A stretch of 64,000 bases of DNA, from NCBI RefSeq assembly GCF_963675165.1, contig NC_087386.1:2482169-2546168 (forward strand). Reading direction: 5' to 3'. The DNA is from Halichondria panicea. Taxonomy: Eukaryota; Porifera; Demospongiae; Suberitida; Halichondriidae. A model generated the notes under the pieces. It saw nothing but the letters and a program-made list of their open reading frames with translations, did no database searches and was not told the origin of the DNA. Both the position numbers and the translations under genes were made by a program. This document shows, piece by piece, positions 56,610 through 64,000 of the stretch. Numbering within the stretch: position 1 is the first letter of the stretch; each line of letters starts with the position of its first letter.

Positions 56610-58792
56610 ATGCAGGCTCTACTGGGACTAGTTTTGCTACTGTCCTTGCTAAGATCACTGGAGGCACAATGTCCTGATGTGTGTGCATGTACGGGCCTCA
56701 CACGCACAGTGGACTGCCGACCAGAAATCGCTGGCATTGGCTTCCAGTTCACCAGTATCCCTGACGGTGGTCCTCCCAACACTAGAATTTTGTAAGTTAA
56801 AAACACCTCTTAGTAATCTCTCATTGTGTTTGCAGGATAATGAGTGGAAATGCGATCTCCTCCCTGCCCCCTGATAACTTCACGGCCTACCCAGACCTGG
56901 TTACCCTGGATCTCAGTGATAACCTACTGCCTGATGTTCCTATTCTGGATATACCACAACTTACTAGCCTGTACGTGAAAAAGCTAAAGCATTACCTGTA
57001 TAGTTTTGTGGTTTGGTCAATAGTGATCCTTTACCATTGTACACATGCATATGACGACAATGTAACTCTGCAGTACGCTGGATGGTAATCCCTTTGTGAG
57101 TCTTCGTGATGATGCGTTTACTGACCTCACATCATTGGAGAACTTGTACGTTACTCTTTGATCACTTTAAGTATGGCGTATAAAAATAGAGGTAACTAAG
57201 CATTTCATGAATTAACATTATCCACAGGTACATTCGACGCACACCGCTCACCACTCTCAATGCTACAACATTTAATGGAGCAGCAGCTACACTGGAAAAC
57301 CTGTAAGTCTTTTGCTGATGCCGTTCGCTGATGTCAATATAAATTACGTTTCAGCTTCCTGGATGAAAATCCCTTCACAGAACTGCCACCTGACCTTCTC
57401 ACATTCATTTCTCAGTTACAAATGCTGTAAGTCATCTACTTAATTTTATCTACATGCATTAAATCATTAACTATTACAGATCTCTGACTAACACTCCTCT
57501 TCAAACTCTCCCTGATGGACTATTTGATCCTCTGGATCCACTAACTGCACAAGTGTAAGCAATGCACACAACGTATTTCTCTATACAAATATATGTTTGT
57601 ATGATCACTGTATCTTACGTTCGTAGGGACCTTTTGAATAATCCCTGGTCATGTGATTGCAATCTAGCCTGGTTCAGTACTTACCTGACTGGTAACAACA
57701 TACTGGTTGATGACACCAACACAGTATGCCTCTGGCCACCTGCTCATCGTAACCAGCCCATCAGTGCTGTCGCTTCTACTGAGTTCACTTGCTGTAAGTA
57801 TAAGAACTGGCTCTGTTGGTTTTTACTAAATGCCTGCTTGCAAATTTATAGTTAATTACCGTTATTTCTAGAACAGTACAATAATAATGCTTATTGATTG
57901 TTGACCAGTTTCGATGTTCCACTTATATTCTCTCAGATGCATCAGTCATTACCCAATCACCTCAAAACGAGACCATATTCTCCAACCTGACTCTGACAAT
58001 TAGTTGCATTATTGACGGTGCTCCTTTCCCTGAAGTGGTGTGGATGAAGGATACTGTACTATTTAATTTATCAAGTCGAGTGCATCTTGAAAACACGTAC
58101 AGTGCTTCATTGTTCTTTGAGAGCCTGGAGCTCTCTGACTCTGGTGTCTATCAGTGCTCCATTGAGAATGGTGCAGACATGAGCAGTGAGGGAGAGATCA
58201 CTGTACTAGGTATGGCGATATCGATACTTAACAACCGTTATTATAAACACAATTAAGTTACTGAATTTTATTATGTGCTTCCTCGACCTGGTCATTCTTA
58301 TAATTATACATAATCAGGATGCACTCTTGATACAAAGCATCTCTCTTTTTTCAGAGCACACTTGTTTTGATGGTCATCTCTCTAGTGATCACGAGACTGA
58401 TGTGGACTGTGGAGGGGAGTTCTGTGAACCCTGCAACATTAGTCAAGTAAGTTCGATGATGTATGTGCTGTGCAATATAGAAGCATATGACCACTTATCA
58501 GTCTGATATTATTCACGTCCCATCCCATTACTTCGAATATAAATTATAGATGGACACAACATCTAGAACACACATTGCGGTCCACTTGACCATGTATCCC
58601 AATTGTGGGTTCCAAACAAAAATGTTATGCATAGAAGAAGTACAGTAATGACTTGTACTGTGCATGGTGTATGTTGTTTTGCCCATGGCTAATTTGCCAT
58701 AACAAGCAGGTAATGTACACTGACTTACTATAGCTATCACTCTACACACACGCACACACGCACACACGCACATACGCACGCACACACACACG

Positions 58793-58852
<60 letters not shown>

Positions 58853-59779
58853 TGCACACACACACACATGCACACACACACACTATATAGTTTATACACA
58901 CACACACACATTCAACCCAGTTAGCCTTGTATATGTGCTTACCATAACCCCCCTCCCTTCTAAATACCCACCTATACACCCACTCAGGGTTGTCTCCTTG
59001 ACAGCGACTGTGTTGGAGAGCTGGTGTGTCTCTTCTCTCATCAACTACCCTCCTCACTCTCTTACATCAGCCAATCAGATCCACTGGCCTTCACGTGCGG
59101 TGAGCATATAGTATACGGACACTTGACATTTCCATATTAAGTAGGACAGGCCTAGGTGAATCAAGATATACATCCTAACCTTAACCAATCGCAAGAAGTG
59201 TAACATTTTAATTACTGAGGATGATGTTGTATTATAGCTCAATTATATCTCTGACATGCAGCTGACCCATCTGTGCCCCCCACACTGTTCGAGACAATTC
59301 TTCAAACTGAGCTACCTGTAGACATTTATGCCAGCAATGTATCGGGACTACAGTCTGAGAGTGACCTACAAAGCACAATGCAACGACTCATAGCGACTCA
59401 GCTGGACGTCTCCGAAGCCACTATTAGGAATATACGGCTGTCTACAGTGGGGAAGACTTTGCGGCCACTAGTGCAGGTAAATCGATCATTCATGTACATC
59501 TGTGATGAAGTACGTGCCTAAGACTGTTGGTTGTGTTATGATAAAAAGGCATATTCATACATTGCGTTGAAATGTCTGATATAATAATGAATATCCAAGG
59601 ATGGAAAATTAGCTGGATTTATTACTGATTTGCAGGTGTGGTTTGAGCTACCCAAGACTAGGACAGGAGTGCTGGCTCGCAGTCGAGTAGTGGAGCAGGT
59701 CGATCGTGGTGACCTCAGAGCCACCGTCAGAATCGTTGATGAAGGGGAAATATTATGTCGGGTTAGATTGAATATTTAG
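56610..59779 (+). CDS. Secreted LRR / Ig-domain protein
   Basis: Twelve exons in phase: 56610-56791, 56836-56970, 57074-57145, 57228-57302, 57355-57426, 57480-57554, 57627-57793, 57937-58209, 58355-58446, 58988-59099, 59262-59476, 59636-59779. Start: signal peptide (MQALLGLVLLLSLLRSLEAQ), then a Cys-rich LRR cap (CPDVCACTGLTRTVDC). Leucine-rich repeats follow, four of them one per exon of 72 or 75 nt (LDGNPFVSLRDDAFTDLTSL; LDENPFTELPPDLLTFISQL). Next are an LRR C-cap (NPWSCDCNLAWF), an Ig domain (LTISCIIDGAPFPEVVWMKD, DSGVYQCSIENG), a Cys motif (TDVDCGGEFCEPC, GCLLDSDCVGELVC) and a C-terminal domain I do not recognise. No membrane segment is seen before the TAG. LRR-Ig proteins usually act in adhesion or recognition; the role here is unknown. 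Confidence 0.85.
58742..58908. repeat. (CA)n/(CACG)n microsatellite
   Basis: CA and CACG units over about 165 bp in the intron between exons 9 and 10 of the LRR/Ig gene. Confidence 0.95.
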
Positions 59780-60513
59780 TTGGAGACACTGACTCACATG
59801 CATTACTTACTATTCTTCACTTCATTATTTTTAATTTGTATGCACCCCTTCCTTGCCAATGCTATATAGATGTAATTATTTTACCCGAAAAGCGTAATTT
59901 TGTACACATGCATGCATGATTTAGTCTGGGGGCCAGACGTAATATCTCGAGGGCAAGTATAAATTTTTACATAATAATTATGATTCGTAACAGGAAGCAC
60001 GAGCTTTGCGGTTTATCAACATTCTGCAGACAACCATAAAAATTATCCAACACAATATGAGACCTATAAATACCCGAGCTGTCGTACAGGTTGTCAGAGT
60101 TTTGGATGGAAGCTTGCTTTAGGGGTGCACATAGGGGGTTACCCCAGTAACCCACCCTTGGGAAGGTCTGAGACAAGGGCCCTAACTACCCTAGCAGGGT
60201 GCCCCAGTAACTAGGGGGTGTGCCATCAGAAACAGTGCTTGAGCATAGCAAGACCTATAAGGTCTGACAGAAGACCCTGTGGGTGAATTCCTTCAGGTGA
60301 TGTCTGCTGTGACCTCATGGTTGAAAGGGCACATGGCCAGCAATGGAGTCCAATAAGCAAGGTGTTACCATGGTATCACAACTCAATTCAGACTACTCTC
60401 CGTCCAAAACTTACTTTTTGGCTAAAATTAATACATGATTATTATAAGTGAGAGTCATAATTATGAGTACACAAATTGAAGGTAGTATAATTATATTAAA
60501 TTTGTTCTTTGTT
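59780..60513. other. Convergent intergenic between LRR/Ig gene and STEEP1
   Basis: No gene. A GC-richer patch at 60120-60225 has alternating phrases (GTTACCCCAGTAACCC; TGCCCCAGTAACTAGGGGGT) that could fold locally. Confidence 0.45.
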
Positions 60514-63306
60514 CTATGTGATTTTATCAATGAGAGTTCCTTTCTGCTTCTTTGACCGAATATGCTGCTCAATTGCTCTCTGCAAAAGAAACACAGTCCA
60601 TTAATTCAATTCATATATATATATTTGGACTGAAAATGTAGCTGTACACTTACACTGTAAACTGCCTCAAGTGCTAGGAACGGATTTCATGTACGATTAG
60701 GATAAAGGTGGTTACTAATTGCAGGGTCCCTCCCGATAATTTCACTTCACACATTAATTGTAATTATACTTATACGTTGAGATTGTACCTGCTCTGCATA
60801 TCTCTTTCTTCCTTCGTCAGTGAACAGGACTTGCTTATGCACCAGCCCGGCATTGCTTTCATACGAGCTAGCAATTTCACGCTGCAAGTGTGTGAATGCA
60901 ATACCATCAATTGACTATACGTACATGTAGCTATGTACACGAAGCATTGGAGATCCACATACTTGTACTTGAGTAAAGACTCAATGCTATGAGCACTCAC
61001 ATGTATACCTAGTGAAGCTACCTATGATTGTGTATGGGTGTGCTCAGACTACAGGTGTACTGGACACACTATTAGAAGATGCAATACACACAGCTTCAAT
61101 CTAAGTCCCTATTATGTCTCACTGCTAAGGGTACCGCCTATGCGCCGTTATAAATTTGAGCTGTTTGATTGCCAGCACTAATGTATAAGATACATACTAG
61201 AAGGGTTACTTAAAAGGAGATAGTTTTTGGGCCCACGTATGAGGAACACGTGGGAAAAATTGATGCTATCCACTTGATGAGGATTCTAGGCCTACCCTAA
61301 CTAAAGGCACTCAACAAGTGGGCCTAATCTATGCATACTCTAGGTCTACCCTAGGCCCAATCTATGCATACTCTAGATCTACCCATAGATAGAGTAGAGA
61401 GGGATTGGAAACGGAAGTACCCTCGAAGTACCATCCGTGTATCTCCGCGGTTTTAATCGAGGGCTAAACATGAATAATTCATGAGAATTGTTTTGCTCTC
61501 TGTAAGAAGTCCACGAGCAGTTCTGCTGCTAAACATCAACTTTCTCTAATACTTGAGGCCATTTGGGACACAGGACACTATTTAGTTACACAGTCTTAGC
61601 TATATCAAAGGTACTATAGGAACACAAGCATGAAAAAGCGCTCTGTGTACCTCTAGCTACTTCACGACAATCGAGATTATATTTTCTTCGTTCCCAATTG
61701 ATACCTACTATCAGGGGGCATGTGATTCAGTAATGGGGGTAGCTCTGAGATGTATGCTTTGGACACAATAAGTTTCCCGGGCTTTTGCGGGAGTTATGAA
61801 GAGATACACGGATGGTCCCAGAGCCACTACGTAGACTTCATTGTAAAACATCACGTGAATCACTTCCGTTTCCAATCCCTCTCTACTCTATCTATGGTCT
61901 ACCCTAGGCCCAATCTATGCATACTCTAGGTCTACCCAGGCTCACCCCATGCGTATCCTAGAGTATACATCAATAGGCATACTGCGGAACATATGCCATT
62001 GTATGCCATACTCCCTGATGTTGTGCAATCGCTAAGGAGGCTACAGGCAGCACCACTTACCGCCTCAATTTCATCCTCCTCTTCGTCCACAGTGGACACA
62101 GTGACAGTGCTGTACTTGCCCGCATCGTGAGTGTGTCTTGTCATCATCACACGCTGTACAGTGAGGGAGAGAAACTTAATACTGTACAGTGGGTATATAT
62201 GCGCAGGGTATGTGGTTGCTAGACACAAATAAAAACACCACTTAGATCTAGTTTACTACATAAAAAACTGGCGAGTTTGTGTGTTGAATTATGAATCCTC
62301 AATCTCACAGGTAAAACAGAACTAGCCATGCATAGTCACATCTATGTCTTGTGCATTATGAAGGACACCCTCCATTATATACATGTAAATCATGCACAAT
62401 CTCATGCACTACTATAATCATAATTTACTGAGGATTGAAAAGAGCCATCACTTCGAAAACTCTAGCAGTTATGTTGCCCCTACACAGTACAAGAGTGCTG
62501 GCCATTCGTACATGTTCGATACACAAGAATGCTCCAGTAATTTGTATTAGTGTACTGAACAAGGTACTCTGAGGGCAAGGCCTACTATTGGAGGTATTGT
62601 CACTAGGGGACGCCCACTCATTCTCCCTGTGCATATACGTTACCTTCTTCCTAAGGATGGCTGCCGCATCCAACTCCTTTGGTTTCTCTGCGGTGATTGG
62701 TTTCTCACCAGATTGCACCAGCACATCAGGGAAAATGAATGTCACCTTCTCATCAGTGTTCACATGGCGATAGTAGAGCTGTAGACTACACCTGGAGGCC
62801 AGACAGGATTTAGAAGATAAGTGTTAGATTGAACACACAGCGAGTCTTATTGCATGTTATGGTATGCACAACGTAGATCCAATATGAATCATTGACAAGT
62901 ACTTACTTCTTGCATTTATGCCGATATTGCCGCTCAATACCACCCTCCCTGAGGTGAAGAAAATGTTAATTACATAATCCCATAATCATGTATCCGAACC
63001 TTTTCAAGTATGTGACACCCGAAGGAGTGCAGTAGACTCGGTTGGCATTCTTACTGACATCGACAACTCTAGCACCATCCTTCTTCCTCAGTGGAAGCTT
63101 GTCTAGCGTGGAGTCTGCACAAGATAATCAGGAATAGTGGCTACATTCTAAAAAGAGCACACCAAAACAAAAGCCTGTTTCTTACCTATAATCAATGCTA
63201 GGTGTCCACACACACAGTTGTAGACATATAGTGGAGCGTCTCCCTTGTACTCTTCCTTATCTTTGGTGTCTGTGACCACGATACTTCGAGAGATAACCTT
63301 GGGCAT
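60514..63306 (-). CDS. STEEP1: STEEP1 (STING ER exit protein 1)
   Basis: Seven exons in phase: 63186-63306, 63000-63114, 62907-62948, 62644-62791, 62061-62153, 60789-60881, 60514-60579; 225 residues, close to human (222). Start [20 protein letters not shown]; cysteine pairs in [10 protein letters not shown] and [14 protein letters not shown]; a variable middle ([10 protein letters not shown]); then [20 protein letters not shown] and [19 protein letters not shown]; the end [12 protein letters not shown] matches the conserved GTLIDN tail. The protein helps STING leave the ER in vertebrates. One donor is unusual (AAAAG|GTTCGG at 62998-63000). A TIR element is inserted in the intron between exons 5 and 6. 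Confidence 0.93.
61240..61960. repeat. Short tandem repeats flanking a TIR element in a STEEP1 intron
   Basis: The phrase CCTAGGCCCAATCTATGCAT + ACTCTAGGTCTAC recurs about four times around 61315-61382 and 61903-61940. The 515-bp element at 61383-61897 is inserted in the array. Confidence 0.75.
61383..61897. mobile_element. 515-bp TIR element, GGGATTGGAAACG family
   Basis: The left end CCATAGATAGAGTAGAGAGG + GATTGGAAACGGAAGT is repeated inverted at the right end. TCTAC is duplicated at 61378-61382 and 61898-61902. Subterminal CATCCGTGTATCTC is also inverted (61430 and 61800). No coding sequence. Same family as 12951-19336 and 23802-25345. Confidence 0.88.
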
Positions 63307-63561
63307 TTTCTCTTTTTCTAGAATCCTTTTGCTATTAATTAGGTAATTGGTTGCCTTATAGGGGATTTCCCTTATGATATGCCCCTAACTTCAAATGGAA
63401 GATGGCGTCAAATACTTTCAGTGTTGTTATACGCTTATCGTACGCTTATTAGCTAGCCATTAGCAAGTATCTAGCCTTATGCAAAAGCACAGGTATTAAT
63501 ATCTATTTATACGAGGTCATACCACGAAAGCTACAAAGCCAAGAAGCCTTGCTGGTACAAC
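63307..63561. promoter_or_regulatory. Divergent promoter region, STEEP1 and the 63562 gene
   Basis: 255 bp separate the two opposite start codons. Sequence includes TTACGCTTATCGTACGCTTA near 63430. No TATA box recognised. Confidence 0.4.
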
Positions 63562-63867
63562 ATGGCAAAGGTCTATGGTAACAGAACTAAGGAACCTAAA
63601 GTGATTCGAAGAAATGTATTACCTGTGGATGACAGATCTAGTTTTACAGCAGGCAAGTAATACTTCAATGTACTGTTAAAATTACATTAACACACACAAT
63701 GAGGTTTACACACTTCAAATGAATGCGCGCACGTACATGTACATGTACTGTATTTATAAAACAGTCATTGTAAAGCGTCTTTAATAGTACAAGTGTTCTT
63801 GTGACTATTTGTATACCCCACAGATCTCGCCACAGCGTGGTCCACTTTCGGTGAAGCAAAGACTGTG
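63562..63867 (+). CDS. First two exons of an unidentified gene (runs off window)
   Basis: Exon 1 63562-63652 begins ATGGCAAAGGTCTATGG (MAKVYGNRTKEPKVIRRNVL), exon 2 63824-63867 encodes LATAWSTFGEAKTV and ends at a GTAAGT donor. The phases match, but intron 1 needs a GC-AG donor (AGCAG|GCAAGT); reading through instead gives a stop two codons later. A faint likeness to the N-terminus of the cohesin-release factor WAPL (short KVYG-like start and a W-x-x-GE motif) is not enough to name it. Confidence 0.55.
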
Positions 63868-64000
63868 GTAAGTGAACTATCTGTCACAACATGTTTAATA
63901 ACAGCCAAAACTAGAAGCTTTGATCTTTTGTGTAGAGCCACTCACTCAGTCACTAGTAATGTGTTCACAACATTGATTTTACGTACTCACTTATCTTCTA

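Overview
The window is animal nuclear DNA. Genes are split by short GT-AG introns, the protein families are metazoan (STEEP1, DHX40, RABL6, EDEM3, SRD5A3, SEC22, a ROCO-type GTPase with death domains), and more than a third of the sequence is transposon-derived. The GTPase plus death-domain architecture, compact introns and abundant small TIR elements suggest an early-branching animal, most likely a demosponge. That taxonomic call is inference.

Layout. 1-2190: 5' part of an OTU-bearing Helitron protein on the minus strand, cut by the window edge. 2470-12000: a mosaic of MITEs and broken copies of an EDEM3 / DUSP12-tail / SRD5A3 locus. 11920-19943: an 8-kb hAT-like insertion holding a 6.4-kb TIR element that itself holds a LINE. 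21450-23240: a 5'-truncated LINE with a restriction-like endonuclease. 23620-26780: a multi-kilobase inverted repeat split by another TIR element. 27109-27506: the first two exons of SEC22. 27550-31935: an apparently complete DDE transposon, resembling IS3EU, with an intact integrase gene and a RING-finger partner gene on the opposite strand.

The right half is mostly host genes. 32104-40192 is a ROCO-like GTPase with two C-terminal death domains. 40559-45483 is the longest EDEM3 copy, but it carries nonsense and frameshift lesions. 45709-46988 is an intact SRD5A3 on the minus strand. 47500-48400 is a CR1/L2-like LINE tail. 48706-53965 is RABL6 (minus), head to head with intronless DHX40 (54109-56310). 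56610-59779 is a secreted LRR/Ig protein. 60514-63306 is STEEP1 (minus), divergent from the first exons of an unidentified gene at 63562.

Two ER glycoprotein genes are neighbours: EDEM3 (mannose trimming for ER-associated degradation) and SRD5A3 (dolichol synthesis for N-glycosylation) lie tail to tail, and pieces of this pair occur again at 3900-11900. The most unusual signal is in the GTPase gene. Its N-terminal coiled coil appears to be assembled from nine consecutive microexons, seven of them a single codon long (32375-34464), each with consensus splice sites and all in phase 0.
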